DNA from: a bacterium
GTDB lineage: Bacteria > Desulfobacterota > Binatia > HRBIN30 > CADEER01
Length of the DNA stretch: 64,000 nt
Assembly (NCBI GenBank): GCA_019637795.1
Contig: JAHBUY010000004.1
Span: 186,001 to 250,000 of the forward strand
Direction of reading: 5' to 3'
Numbering within the stretch: the stretch's first letter is position 1; each line of letters opens with the position of its first letter. The notes under the pieces are model-generated. The model was not told the origin of the DNA, made no database searches, and worked only from the letters and a program-made list of their open reading frames with translations. Below, one piece after another: positions 27,361 through 36,685 of this stretch. Position numbers and translations under genes: made by a program.

Positions 27361-30300
27361 GGCGTTGTCTCCCGGTGGTCGAGCAGCGGCTGGAAGACCG
27401 CCCGGGCGACGGTGAACAGCTCCGCCGTCTCGTCCGCCGGCGCGTCCTCGCGCAGCGGCGGGGGGATCTCGGGATAGAGCAGGCGGACGCTGGCGTCGGC
27501 GCCGTCGCCCGGCATCTTCTCGCGGCCGACGAACGCCTTGCCGGCGGCTTTGCGGGCGGACTCGAAGGTCGCCCTACGGCGACGCGAGGCCGCCACGTAC
27601 TCGCGCGACGTCTTGGGAAAGAACGGCAGCGGTCGCGACTGGCCGAGTCGGAAGAGTCCCACCAGGGTCGCCAGGTGCGCGGCCGCGCTCGCCACCGGCG
27701 CGAAGCGCACGGTGGCCATGTCAGCGCCCTTCTCCGCGCGCCCGACCAGGACCGACACCGCGCCAGGATCGAGGGTGGCGTTCAGCATGAGATGGCGGAT
27801 CCACAACTCGAGCTCGCGACCGCCGCCGACGCGCGAGTATTGGGCCTGCACGAACCCGCGCCGGCCGCGCCCCGGCAGCACGCCGCTCAGTGTCGTCCCA
27901 TCGATCGACAGCGATACGTCGATGGGATCGCCCAGCTCGGCGATGCCTTGCGCCCGAGCCTCGCGGGCGATCGCCGCGGCCATCTCCCAGTGCTGGTCGA
28001 CCTCCGTCCGTCCGGGGGTTCCGTGCGGCAACAGGCCGCTGGCGCGCAGGCGGGGATACATCGCCGTCGCCTCGCCACCGGCCAGGCAGCCCGTCAGCAG
28101 CTTCTGGCCGACCTCCCATTGCTCCAGTGGCAACAGCTCGATCGGCTCGCGGTCGTCCACCGCCTCATCCTCGCGCGGCAGGACGAGCTGCAACCGCTCG
28201 CGCAAGAACCAGCGCGACGGGTTGGCGAAGAAATCGACCAGGGCCTCGAGGGTGAGCACCGCGCTGGCCGCTGCCGGCAGGGCTGCGACCAGGAACGGCG
28301 GCGCCTCACGGCGCGGTCCGCACAGGGCGCGCGCGCCTTTGAACTGGGAGCGCGCAACGCTCAGGTGCAGGCCGTCGCCGCGGAACGCGCTGGGGCTGAA
28401 CGGCTGCAACGGGTGATGGTGCACGACCCCGTCGCGCGCCCGCGGCACGCTGCCGTCCGGCCTCGGCGGCCGCGTCACGGTGGCGTCGATGGCGTCGAGC
28501 AACTCGCTCACCACGACCGACGGCGGCAGCTCGCTGTTGTCGGTGATGCTGCGGCCGACGTAGGTGATGAGGAGCCGCTCGCGCGCCGCGAGCACTGCCT
28601 CGAGGAACAGGTAGCGGTCGTCGTCGCGCGGGGTGCGGTCGCCGGCGCGCGGCGCCTGCGCCATGTGGTCGAAGGCGAGCGGGCGCGCGACGCGCGGAAA
28701 GACGCCATCGCTCAGACCCACCAGGGCGACGACGCGGAAGGGCACCGTGCGCATGGGCACCAGCTCGCACAGCGTGACCGCGCCGGTCAGGAAGCCGAGC
28801 GGCGCCGATTCCACCGCCAGCTCGTCCTCGAGCAGGCGGCGCAGCGCCGCGAGGCCGAGCGGCGCCGTGAATCCGGCGCGGGCGGCGCGCTCGGCGATCG
28901 CCGCCAGCACGCCGAGGACGGTCGCGTGCTGATCGGCATAGGCGGGCTTCTGCAGCGCGATCGCGGCGAGCAGCTCGCCCAGCAGGTCCCGCCATTCGTC
29001 GGGCGTGTGCGCGGTCGCCACGCGGCGGCGGAATCCGCTCAGGGTTTCGACATAGACCGCGAACTGACCGAGCAGCTCGGCCTCGCTGCCCTCGACGTCG
29101 CCGTACGGCAGGACACCGGCCCACAGCGGCTCGCCGCCGCTCGGCAGCGCGGTTCCCAGCAGCAGTCGGTCGAGACCGAAGCGCCAGGTGTTCTCGTCGC
29201 ACGCCGGCAACCCTTCGGCGGCGCGGTGAGCCGCGTCGGCCCCCCAGCGGACGCCCGCCGCCTCGCTCCACCCGCGCACGGTGTCGAGCGCCTCGGCGGC
29301 GATCCCGAAGCGCTCGTGCACCGCCTCGAGCGCCAGCAGGTCGAGAACGCCCGACGCCGGCAGGCGGCCGGCGAGCAGGTCGAGCGCGCGCAGGAACGCG
29401 TCGACCACGTCGCGCGTCGCCCGAGCGCGGCGGTCGGCGATGGCATAGGGAATGCGCGGTCGGTCCGGGCTGGTGAACACCGCGTCGATCAGCGGCGCAT
29501 AGGTGTCGATCGCCGGCGTCATCACGATCACGTCGTGCGGCCGCAGCGTCGGGTCGGCAGCGAAGAGCGCGCTCAGTCGATCGTGCAGCACCTCGACCTC
29601 GCGCATCGGCGAATGGCAGGCGTGGATGGCGATCGAGGCATCGTCGACCGCCTGCGCCAGCGGCGGCACCTCGTCGCCGCGCCGCCGCAAGTCGAGGAGA
29701 TCCGACTGCAGCGCCGCGAGCAGCGACCCCGTGCCCGGATCGCGATAGCGGTCGACGGGGTCGTCCTGGTAGTCGACGCGAGCCTCGAAGAGCCGTTGGA
29801 AGTCGCGGCCGACGCGCCCCAGCGAGACCAGCAGCGGCGGCGCGTCGAGATGGAGCGCCTCCGCGTCGGCGCCGGCGGCGGCGAGCGCACGACGGCGTTC
29901 ACGCGCCGACGGCAGATCGCCCCAGTAGTCGCGCGACGGCGTCAGCGCGAAGAGGTGCAGCTCGACGCGCTCGGCGAGCGCGGCGAGCAGATCGACGTAG
30001 AGGGGCGGCAGCGTCGCCAGCCCGAAGATGCTGGCGCGCGCCGGCAGCGGCATCGCCGGCGCGGCGCCGCGGCCCAGCGCGGCGAGGAGATCGCGCGCCC
30101 GCGCCGCCGGGTGCAGCGACCCGATGCGAGCGACGAGCGCGCGCCACAAAGCCGGCTGCCAGTCGCCGGGATCGCCGCCGCCCTCCTCCCAGCGCAGCAC
30201 CAGGTCGGGCCGGAAGACGGCGTACTGGTCGAACAGATCGGCGATGCGCCGGGCCAGGGGCAGCAGGCGACTGCCGTCGCGGTCGGCGGCGAGAAAGCGC

Positions 30301-30632
30301 CCCACCGGCGCGAAGCGCGGGATCGCGAGCTGGCGCGGCAACTCGGCCGCGATCGCCCACGCGAGTCCCTCGGGGGCGTACACCATCGACGCCTCGGGCG
30401 GCGTGCCGAGCATCGCGGCCGCCACCTGCTCGATGAAGGCGCGCGGGAACGGAAAGGCGGGGTTGGCCCAGATGCCGAGGCGCCGCGCCAGCTCGAGCCC
30501 GAGCCAGCGCGCCATGCCGCGGCCCTGGACGACGACCACCTCCGGCGCGAACGGATCGGCAGGCGGCGTCGCCACCAGCTCCGCCAGGGCGTCGACCAAC
30601 GCCTCGGCGCGGTTGCTGCGATGAACGATCAT
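27357..30632 (-). CDS. recC: Exodeoxyribonuclease V subunit gamma (RecC)
   Basis: A 1091-aa RecC, about the length of the E. coli protein. The N-terminus MIVHRSNRAEALVDAL, then EVVVVQGRGMARWLGLELA and the GIWANPAFPFPRAFIEQ block are the family signature; RecC is an inactive helicase/nuclease fold that recognises Chi and holds RecB and RecD. It is first of the three rec genes and overlaps recB. The GST gene ends 57 bp upstream on the same strand. Which residues form the Chi tunnel, and so which Chi is used, cannot be read here. Confidence 0.96.
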   Translation of the reverse strand: MIVHRSNRAEALVDALAELVATPPADPFAPEVVVVQGRGMARWLGLELARRLGIWANPAFPFPRAFIEQVAAAMLGTPPEASMVYAPEGLAWAIAAELPRQLAIPRFAPVGRFLAADRDGSRLLPLARRIADLFDQYAVFRPDLVLRWEEGGGDPGDWQPALWRALVARIGSLHPAARARDLLAALGRGAAPAMPLPARASIFGLATLPPLYVDLLAALAERVELHLFALTPSRDYWGDLPSARERRRALAAAGADAEALHLDAPPLLVSLGRVGRDFQRLFEARVDYQDDPVDRYRDPGTGSLLAALQSDLLDLRRRGDEVPPLAQAVDDASIAIHACHSPMREVEVLHDRLSALFAADPTLRPHDVIVMTPAIDTYAPLIDAVFTSPDRPRIPYAIADRRARATRDVVDAFLRALDLLAGRLPASGVLDLLALEAVHERFGIAAEALDTVRGWSEAAGVRWGADAAHRAAEGLPACDENTWRFGLDRLLLGTALPSGGEPLWAGVLPYGDVEGSEAELLGQFAVYVETLSGFRRRVATAHTPDEWRDLLGELLAAIALQKPAYADQHATVLGVLAAIAERAARAGFTAPLGLAALRRLLEDELAVESAPLGFLTGAVTLCELVPMRTVPFRVVALVGLSDGVFPRVARPLAFDHMAQAPRAGDRTPRDDDRYLFLEAVLAARERLLITYVGRSITDNSELPPSVVVSELLDAIDATVTRPPRPDGSVPRARDGVVHHHPLQPFSPSAFRGDGLHLSVARSQFKGARALCGPRREAPPFLVAALPAAASAVLTLEALVDFFANPSRWFLRERLQLVLPREDEAVDDREPIELLPLEQWEVGQKLLTGCLAGGEATAMYPRLRASGLLPHGTPGRTEVDQHWEMAAAIAREARAQGIAELGDPIDVSLSIDGTTLSGVLPGRGRRGFVQAQYSRVGGGRELELWIRHLMLNATLDPGAVSVLVGRAEKGADMATVRFAPVASAAAHLATLVGLFRLGQSRPLPFFPKTSREYVAASRRRRATFESARKAAGKAFVGREKMPGDGADASVRLLYPEIPPPLREDAPADETAELFTVARAVFQPLLDHRETTP

Positions 30633-30689
30633 CGGCGCACGGCGCGCACGGCGGCCAGCGGAGACACCGGGTGCGTCGTTCGGCGTCGC

Positions 30690-31295
30690 TCAGGCGCGCG
30701 CGGCCCGGCAGGCGGGGCGGTCGGTGCAGCGCGCCAGCCACGCCGCGAGTTGTGGCCAGCGGCCGAGGTCGATCCCGGCGAGCGCGGCCCAACTCAACAC
30801 CGACGCGACGTTGAGATCGGCGACCGTGAAGGCGGCGCCGAGCAGGTAGTCGCGGCCGCGCAGCGCGCCTTCGAGCACGCCAAACGGCGCCGCCAGCTTG
30901 CTCTCGCCGGCCGCCGCCACCGCCGCATCGCGCTGATCCTTCGGCAGGATGCGGCGGTGCATCAGAACCTGGAGCAGGTTGGCCTCGACCTCGGTCATGA
31001 CCCAGAAGCTCCACTGGAAGGCGCGCCCCTCGTCGGCGACCGACGCCGGCCACAGCGTGCCAGCGCCGTACTGGCGCGCCAGGTAGAGGTTGATGGCCAT
31101 CGACTCCCAGAGCACGGTGCTGCCGTCCACCAGCACCGGGATGTGCCCGTTGGGGTTGAGCTTCATGAACTCCGCCGTGCGGGTTCCGCCATCGGCATAG
31201 TTCACCGGCACGTGCTCGAACGCGAGCTGCAGCTCGCGCAGCATCCACAAGGGGCGAAAGGTGCGCGACGCGGGAACGCCATACAGTGTGATCAT
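30690..31295 (-). CDS. Glutathione S-transferase family protein
   Basis: A 201-aa GST: thioredoxin-like N-terminal domain (MITLYGVPASRTFRPLWMLREL, Ser11 a likely catalytic residue), the cis-proline block NGHIPVLVDG, the glutathione-binding ES motif in LWESMAINLYLARQY, and a helical C-terminal domain with FTVADLNVASVL. The start at 31295 is chosen because GGAGGAG lies 4 nt upstream. It precedes recC by 57 bp on the same strand; whether they are cotranscribed is open. It should conjugate glutathione to an electrophile. Confidence 0.93.
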   Translation of the reverse strand: MITLYGVPASRTFRPLWMLRELQLAFEHVPVNYADGGTRTAEFMKLNPNGHIPVLVDGSTVLWESMAINLYLARQYGAGTLWPASVADEGRAFQWSFWVMTEVEANLLQVLMHRRILPKDQRDAAVAAAGESKLAAPFGVLEGALRGRDYLLGAAFTVADLNVASVLSWAALAGIDLGRWPQLAAWLARCTDRPACRAARA

Positions 31296-31441
31296 CGTCT
31301 CCTCCGGGCTGTCGGCCCTGCTGCTAGGGGGAATCGCCGGCGTGATCAAGCGCGCGCCGCGCCCCACGGCGCCGGCGCCCCCGTCTCATGCCGGTCTCAT
31401 CGCGACATTGCGCGATGTCCAGGGAGCCCTATGAATCGGGC

Positions 31442-32650
31442 ATGCGCAGACTGGTGCCGTCGCTGTCCGCCCTCGTCTTGGTTCTCTCGTTCGCGCCCTC
31501 GGGCGCTCCCGCCGCCAACCCGACGGAGGCTCCGCCCTCCCCGACGCCGACGGCGATCACGTTCGGCACGCTCAGCAACTTCGACGTGTTCAACGACACG
31601 GGCGAGGAGACGCACGGCTTCGAGATCGAGCTCGACGGCATCAGCAGCGGCGACGTCAGCTTCACCTTCGGCGAGCCCTACCAGCGGTACGGCAACCCGC
31701 GGGTCGAGGACTTCGCCGGCGGCGTCTACGTCCGCTACGAGAGTCCCTACGACCCGCAGAGCCAGACGTTCACCGCCGCCACGCCGCTGGCGCCGGCGGT
31801 GATCTCGCCCACCGATGGTCATGCCTGCTGGACCGGCGGCGCCGCCAACTATCCGACCAGCGGCTGCGAGCATTTCGGCATCGGCCTCAACCGCAATCCG
31901 ACCGCGACCGTCTACCGCTGGCTGCTCGCCGATCCGCAGAGCCCGGGCGCGCTGCGCCCCGCCGGCTCGACGGTGCGGATCCCGGCGCCGGTGTGGAACG
32001 TCTCGCCGGCACCGCCGCAGGCGCCCAACCAACAGCCAGTGGTCGCCGCGGCCATCGAGCCGCCACCGCCGGGCGCCTACGAGTTCGGCGACGCGGTGTG
32101 GGTCAAGGTGTTCAAGACCGAGGCGCCGGAGCCGGCCGAGCTGCATCACCTGGTGACCGACGATCCGGCGGTCCCGCAGGAGGCCGGCGAGACGGAGATC
32201 GAATGGACGCTGCTGCAGGCGCGGCGGGGTCGGCCAGCACAGCTCGAGCAGGAGGCGCAGATCGGCGAGGGCAACGAATCGGTCACCCGGCGCTACGAAT
32301 TCTACGAATACACGGGCGAGTACGACGCCGAGTCACACGAGGCGCTGGTGATCGACGACTCCAACCCCTCCCCGGGCGAGCTCGGCAACTACATCGGCGC
32401 CCAGATGGCGGCGGTGAATCTCGACCTGGCGGCGCCGACGCCGACCCCGACGCAGGCACCCACGACCTGCGCCGGCGACTGCAATGGCGACGGCACGGTG
32501 ACGGTGAACGAGATCATCACCGGCGTGACGATCGCGCTCGGCAGCGCGCCCGTCGACGCCTGCGCCGTGCTGGACGCCGACGGCGACGGCCAGGTGGCGG
32601 TGAACGAGCTGATCCTCGCCGTGCAGCGCCTGCTCACCGGCTGCGCTTGA
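31442..32650 (+). CDS. Secreted protein with C-terminal dockerin-like module
   Basis: A 402-aa exported protein. Signal peptide at residues 1-24 (RRLVPSLSALVLVLSFAPSGAPAA), a unique beta-rich domain (about 35-330), a TPTPTQAP linker, then a 60-residue module with two EF-hand calcium loops (DCNGDGTVTVNE and DADGDGQVAVNE) and flanking cysteines. The same module occurs in three other proteins of this window. No cohesin is seen, so its partner is unknown. The main domain is not recognised. The start at 31442 gives a clean signal peptide. Confidence 0.8.
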   Translation: MRRLVPSLSALVLVLSFAPSGAPAANPTEAPPSPTPTAITFGTLSNFDVFNDTGEETHGFEIELDGISSGDVSFTFGEPYQRYGNPRVEDFAGGVYVRYESPYDPQSQTFTAATPLAPAVISPTDGHACWTGGAANYPTSGCEHFGIGLNRNPTATVYRWLLADPQSPGALRPAGSTVRIPAPVWNVSPAPPQAPNQQPVVAAAIEPPPPGAYEFGDAVWVKVFKTEAPEPAELHHLVTDDPAVPQEAGETEIEWTLLQARRGRPAQLEQEAQIGEGNESVTRRYEFYEYTGEYDAESHEALVIDDSNPSPGELGNYIGAQMAAVNLDLAAPTPTPTQAPTTCAGDCNGDGTVTVNEIITGVTIALGSAPVDACAVLDADGDGQVAVNELILAVQRLLTGCA

Positions 32651-32683
32651 ATCGCGCCGCCGAGTCTGCGCGGTGAGGAGCGC

Positions 32684-33307
32684 ATGCGCGCCGTCCGCCA
32701 CGCTCGAGCGCTGATCTACGACACCGCCATCGTCGGACTGACCGCCGGCTGGTACCGCGCCGTGCTGGAGCGGCTACCGGTCGGTTGCCGGCTGCTCGAC
32801 ATCGGCATCGGCACCGGCAGCGCCCTGCTGGCGAATGCGGCCCTGCTGACAGGGAAGCGCATCCACGTCACCGGGCTCGACATCGACGGCGACTACATCG
32901 AGCGCTGTCGCCGAGCCGTGGCCCAGCGGGGACTGCTGGCGAGCATCGAGCCGCGGCTGGAGTCGGTGTACGACCACCGCGGAGGCCCCTACGACGCCGC
33001 CTACTTCAGCGCCAGCTTCATGCTGCTGCCCGATCCCCCGGCGGCGCTGCGCCACGTCCGCTCCCGGCTCGCCCCGGGCGCGCGCATCTACTTCACGCAG
33101 ACCTTCGAGCACGCGCCGTCGCGCGCCGTCGAGACGCTGAAGCCGCTGCTCCGCCTGCTGACCACCATCGACTTCGGCCGCGTCACCTACGAGGCGGACT
33201 TCCGCCGCGCCCTTGCCGCCGGCGGCGAGGCGGTCGAGACCTTCGAGCCCCTGAACCAGGGCCCACGGCGGTCGGGCGTGCTGGCGATCTCGCGTCAGGC
33301 GGCGTGA
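32684..33307 (+). CDS. Class I SAM-dependent methyltransferase
   Basis: A 207-aa protein. Motif I is LLDIGIGTGSALL (about residues 38-50), the acidic end of strand 2 is TGLDIDGDYIERC, and the later motifs are YDAAYFSASFMLLPDP and the LAPGARIYFTQT strand. This is the Methyltransf_11/25-like fold for small substrates. GAGGAG precedes the ATG. It lies 33 bp after the dockerin-like protein and is convergent with the dehydrogenase subunit gene. The substrate is unknown. Confidence 0.88.
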   Translation: MRAVRHARALIYDTAIVGLTAGWYRAVLERLPVGCRLLDIGIGTGSALLANAALLTGKRIHVTGLDIDGDYIERCRRAVAQRGLLASIEPRLESVYDHRGGPYDAAYFSASFMLLPDPPAALRHVRSRLAPGARIYFTQTFEHAPSRAVETLKPLLRLLTTIDFGRVTYEADFRRALAAGGEAVETFEPLNQGPRRSGVLAISRQAA

Positions 33308-33329
33308 CCGCGGGCGGCGGGCGCGCGGC

Positions 33330-33797
33330 TCAGCACTGGCGATACTTGCGGCCGCGCTGGCGCACCGGATCGAGCAGCGAGAGGTCGTCGGGCTCCATGG
33401 CGTAGCCCTCCGGATGCGGCGGCCGGGGCGGCAGGCCCAGCAGCTCGAGGACCCGCGGGTCCTGATAGTAACCGGCGAAGGCGTGCAGGATGAGGATCGG
33501 CGGGAACGAGTGCTCCGAGCCGGCGTGCTCGAGCAGCACGGCGGCGCGCTCCTCGGGCCGCATGGCGTCGAGGCCGCCCGGGTGGCGCGTCCGCGCCAGC
33601 GCATCGAGTTGGGTGAGGCTGTCGGCGACCATCGCCTTCAACCCCGGCATCGCCGCCAGCGACCGCTCGACGTAGGCCGCGGCGCCGAGGGCGCCGGCGG
33701 CCGGGAGTCCGCGATCCGGACTCGCGGGGATGATGTCGTCGAGGACATGGGCGAGGGCCCGCGTCTGCGACTCGGTGAACGGGGTGGTATCGGTCAT
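33330..33797 (-). CDS. Gluconate 2-dehydrogenase subunit 3-like protein
   Basis: A 155-aa protein: TPFTESQTRALAHVLDDIIPASPDRGLPAAGALGAAAYVE, then a helical body, fits the gluconate 2-dehydrogenase subunit 3 family, the small chaperone/secretion partner of GMC-type dehydrogenases. There is no Tat signal in this version. It starts 8 bp after the stop of the GMC oxidoreductase gene, so the two form an operon and probably a complex. Confidence 0.8.
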   Translation of the reverse strand: MTDTTPFTESQTRALAHVLDDIIPASPDRGLPAAGALGAAAYVERSLAAMPGLKAMVADSLTQLDALARTRHPGGLDAMRPEERAAVLLEHAGSEHSFPPILILHAFAGYYQDPRVLELLGLPPRPPHPEGYAMEPDDLSLLDPVRQRGRKYRQC

Positions 33798-33805
33798 CGC
33801 CCGCC

Positions 33806-35410
33806 TCAGTCGAACAGGGTGGCCAGATTCCTCTTCATCGCGTCGGCGATGTAGAGCGCCAGGGCCTGGATGGTGTTGGTCGGGTTCACCGCGGCGGCGG
33901 TGACGAAGATGCTGCCGTCGACGATGAACAGGTTGCGCACGTCGTGGCTGCGGCCCCACTCGTTGACCACCGAGGTCTCGGGATCGCGGCCCATGCGCGC
34001 CGTACCCATCAGGTGCCAGCCGGCGAAGGGCAGCGGCGACGCGACGATGCACTCGCGCGCGCCCGACGCGGTGAGCACCTCGCGCGCGCGTTCGACGCCG
34101 TGGGCGAGCATCGCGGTGCTGTTGTCGCTCAGGCGATAGGTGACCTTCGGCGCCGGGATCCCGTTCGAGTCGACGAGAGCGGAGTCCAGCGTCACCGTGT
34201 TGCACGCCTCGGGCAGATCCTCGCAGATCACCGCCATCCCGGCCGTGCGATCGAAGAGGTCCTCGTAGGCGCGGCGATGATCGGCGCCCCAGCTCATGCG
34301 CCCGACCTGCATGCCCCACAGCGCGGTGGTCACGGCGCCGAAGCCGCGCAGGATCTCGAAGGAGTAGCCGCGCACGAAGCCGCGCGCCGCATCGGTCTCG
34401 TAGAACTCCTGGCTCATGATGCAGCAGCCGGTCGGGCCCTTGTAGCCCTCCAGCGGCTCGTCGAAGATGCCGGTCACCATGGCGTAGGGATGGAACATCA
34501 GGTTCCTGCCGACCAGGCCGCTGCGGTTGGCGAGCCCGTCGGGGAAGTGCTTGGAGGTCGAGTTGAGCAGCAGGCGCGGCGTGCCGATGCCGTTGCAGGC
34601 GAGCACGACGACGTGGGCCTTCTGCCGCCGCTCGACGCCCTCGGCGTCGTAGTAGATGACACCGTCGGCCATGCCGTTGGCGTCGACGGTGATCTCGCGC
34701 ACCCGGCAGTGGGTGCGCAGCGTCACCCCCTGGCGCAGCGCCGGCGGCCAGTAGGTGATGTCGGTGCTGGCCTTGGCGCCTTGCGCGCAGCCGGCCAGGC
34801 AGGTGCCGGCGTTCACGCAGGCGGCGCGGCCTTCGTAGTCGCGGGTGGTGATGGCGCTGTCCGACGGCCACCAGTGCCAGCCCAGTCGGTTGAAGCCGCG
34901 CGCCAGGGTCGTCCCCAGCTTGCCCAGCGCCACCGGCGGCAGCGGCACCTCCTTGGGCGGATACGCGGGATCGCCCGCCAGTCCCGCGACGCCCATCATG
35001 CGCGCGTTGAGATCGTAGAACGGCGCCAGCGTCGCGTACTCGAGCGGCCAGTCGTCGGCGACGCCGTCGAGCGTGCGGACGCGGAAGTCGGAGGGATGGA
35101 AGCGCGGGAAGTGGGCCGCGTACATGATGGTGCTGCCGCCGACGGCGTTGAACATCGAGACCTGGATCGGCGAGCTGGCATCGTTGACCGGATAGTCCTC
35201 GCGGCGGCCGCGGGTATTGGGGCTGAAGCTGAAGTCGCCGAGCTGTCGGGCCTCCCAGTCGGTGCGGGTTCCCGGGTACTGGCTCGGATCCATCCAGTCG
35301 CCCTGCTCCATGCAGAGGATGTTCATCCGCGTCTCGGCGAGGCTCCACGCCAGCGCCGCGCCCGAAGCCCCAGCGCCGATGATCAATACGTCGACCGGCT
35401 CGTCAGCCAT
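33806..35410 (-). CDS. GMC family FAD-dependent oxidoreductase
   Basis: A 534-aa flavoprotein. The N-terminal FAD motif is VLIIGAGASGAALAWSL, the GMC signature region is NAVGGSTIMYAAHFPRF, and the C-terminal catalytic region holds GWHLMGTARMGRDPETSVVN and the NPTNTIQALALYIADAMKR cofactor motif. A cysteine cluster (AACVNAGTCLAGCAQGAK) resembles the iron-sulfur motif of gluconate/sorbosone-type dehydrogenases. Predicted to oxidise an alcohol or sugar with a membrane electron acceptor, together with the subunit-3-like protein downstream. The substrate is unknown. Confidence 0.92.
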   Translation of the reverse strand: MADEPVDVLIIGAGASGAALAWSLAETRMNILCMEQGDWMDPSQYPGTRTDWEARQLGDFSFSPNTRGRREDYPVNDASSPIQVSMFNAVGGSTIMYAAHFPRFHPSDFRVRTLDGVADDWPLEYATLAPFYDLNARMMGVAGLAGDPAYPPKEVPLPPVALGKLGTTLARGFNRLGWHWWPSDSAITTRDYEGRAACVNAGTCLAGCAQGAKASTDITYWPPALRQGVTLRTHCRVREITVDANGMADGVIYYDAEGVERRQKAHVVVLACNGIGTPRLLLNSTSKHFPDGLANRSGLVGRNLMFHPYAMVTGIFDEPLEGYKGPTGCCIMSQEFYETDAARGFVRGYSFEILRGFGAVTTALWGMQVGRMSWGADHRRAYEDLFDRTAGMAVICEDLPEACNTVTLDSALVDSNGIPAPKVTYRLSDNSTAMLAHGVERAREVLTASGARECIVASPLPFAGWHLMGTARMGRDPETSVVNEWGRSHDVRNLFIVDGSIFVTAAAVNPTNTIQALALYIADAMKRNLATLFD

Positions 35411-35609
35411 TCCGTCCGCACGCCTCCTGAGCGGTGATCGTTAGCGCGAATCGCGCCGGCGAGTCGAACGCCGGCAGCGACCGCCGATGACGCGGATTCC
35501 GCCGATCGACTGGATCGCAGGCGAGGGCTCCGTGCCATCCGGCGCCGAGACTTTTCTCCAAGACGGGAGACTCGGAGCGCGATAGGCTTCGCGGGAAGAG
35601 GAGCGCCCC

Positions 35610-36032
35610 ATGACCGATCTCACCACCGACACCACCGCGTCGATCATCCCCACCCTGCGCTACCGGGACGCGGCCGCGGCCATCGACTGGCTGTGCCGGG
35701 CCTTCGGCTTCGAGCGGCATCTCGTCGTCCCGGGCGAGCATGGGACCATCGCGCATGCCCAGCTCACCTTCGGCCGCGGCATGATCATGCTCGGCTCGGC
35801 GCGCGACGATGCCTTCGGCAGGCTGCAGCGACCGCCCGCTGGCGGCGTGACGACGCAGAGCCCGTACATCATCGTCGCCGACGCCGACGCGCATCACGCC
35901 CGCGCTGTCGCCGCCGGCGCCGAGGTCGTCTACCCGCTCACCGACGAGGACTACGGCGGGCGCGGGTATTCCTGTCGCGACCCCGAAGGGCACCTGTGGA
36001 GCTTCGGCACCTACAACCCGTGGCGGACGTGA
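35610..36032 (+). CDS. VOC (glyoxalase/bleomycin resistance) family protein
   Basis: A 140-aa protein with a vicinal-oxygen-chelate fold: TLRYRDAAAAIDWLCRAFGFE, then FGRGMIMLGS, IVADADAHHARAVAAGAEVV, and the C-terminal DPEGHLWSFGTY strand carrying a metal-ligand-like His/Glu pair. It is close to the YnjH/PhnB-like single-domain group. The start is preceded by GGAAGAGGAG. It is divergent from the GMC gene with a 200-bp gap. Function (resistance or isomerase) is unknown. Confidence 0.88.
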   Translation: MTDLTTDTTASIIPTLRYRDAAAAIDWLCRAFGFERHLVVPGEHGTIAHAQLTFGRGMIMLGSARDDAFGRLQRPPAGGVTTQSPYIIVADADAHHARAVAAGAEVVYPLTDEDYGGRGYSCRDPEGHLWSFGTYNPWRT

Positions 36033-36047
36033 GCGCGCGCTGACGAA

Positions 36048-36659
36048 TCAGGACACCAGGCGCGGCAGGAAGCGCCCGACGCGCGCCGTGTAGGCGCGGT
36101 ACGCATCGCCATAGGCGCGCAGGAGATACGCCTCTTCCTCGCGCACCTGACTGCGCACCGCGACGATCGCTCCGACCAGCGTCAGGAGCGTGAGCCAGGT
36201 GGGCAGCAGCAACACCAGCCCGGCGAGCGCCAGGAACATCGCCAGGTAGATGGGATTGCGGGTCCAGCGGTAGAGCCCGTGGGTCACCAGACCGGGCCGG
36301 CTGGTGTCGTCGACGCCGACCCGCCAGGAGGCGCCCATCTCGAGCTGAGCGCGCACCATCAACCACAGCCCGCCGAAGGCGAGCACGCAGCCGAGCGCGA
36401 AGCCGATGCCGCCGAGGGCGGCCAGGGCCTCGATGCGGGCGATCTCGCCCGGCGCCAGCCCGGCGCGCGTGACCTCGATGCCGAGCAGCACGGGCAGCGC
36501 GAACAGCGCGGCTTCCCGCAGATGCTGGCTCCACCGTCCGGAGCGGAAGAGCACCAGACCGGTGTGACCGAAGCGGCGCCACTGCAGCCAGCTCCTCCAG
36601 CCGAAGCCGAGCGCGAGGAAGAGGCCGAGAAAGACGGCGGGCGTCCAGTTCGCGATCAT
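36048..36659 (-). CDS. Isoprenylcysteine/phospholipid methyltransferase-like membrane protein (PEMT family)
   Basis: A 203-aa protein with about five membrane helices. The conserved C-terminal block GLYRWTRNPIYLAMFL, then EEAYLLRAYGDAYRAYTARVGRFLP, is the PEMT/ICMT SAM-binding signature (RNPxY and EE-x12-Y). It would methylate a lipid or prenyl-type substrate. It follows the HTTM gene by 26 bp on the same strand and so is probably the last gene of the iron-responsive operon, though its role there is unclear. Confidence 0.85.
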   Translation of the reverse strand: MIANWTPAVFLGLFLALGFGWRSWLQWRRFGHTGLVLFRSGRWSQHLREAALFALPVLLGIEVTRAGLAPGEIARIEALAALGGIGFALGCVLAFGGLWLMVRAQLEMGASWRVGVDDTSRPGLVTHGLYRWTRNPIYLAMFLALAGLVLLLPTWLTLLTLVGAIVAVRSQVREEEAYLLRAYGDAYRAYTARVGRFLPRLVS

Positions 36660-36685
36660 CGCTCCTCCGTTCCGGGGTTGGCCGC

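Noticed and set aside
27375..31802. A 1475-codon open frame on the plus strand opposite recB/recC
   Set aside because: Antisense to well-supported recC and GST genes; composition is Arg/Gln/His-rich with no domain, as expected for a shadow frame in high-GC DNA.
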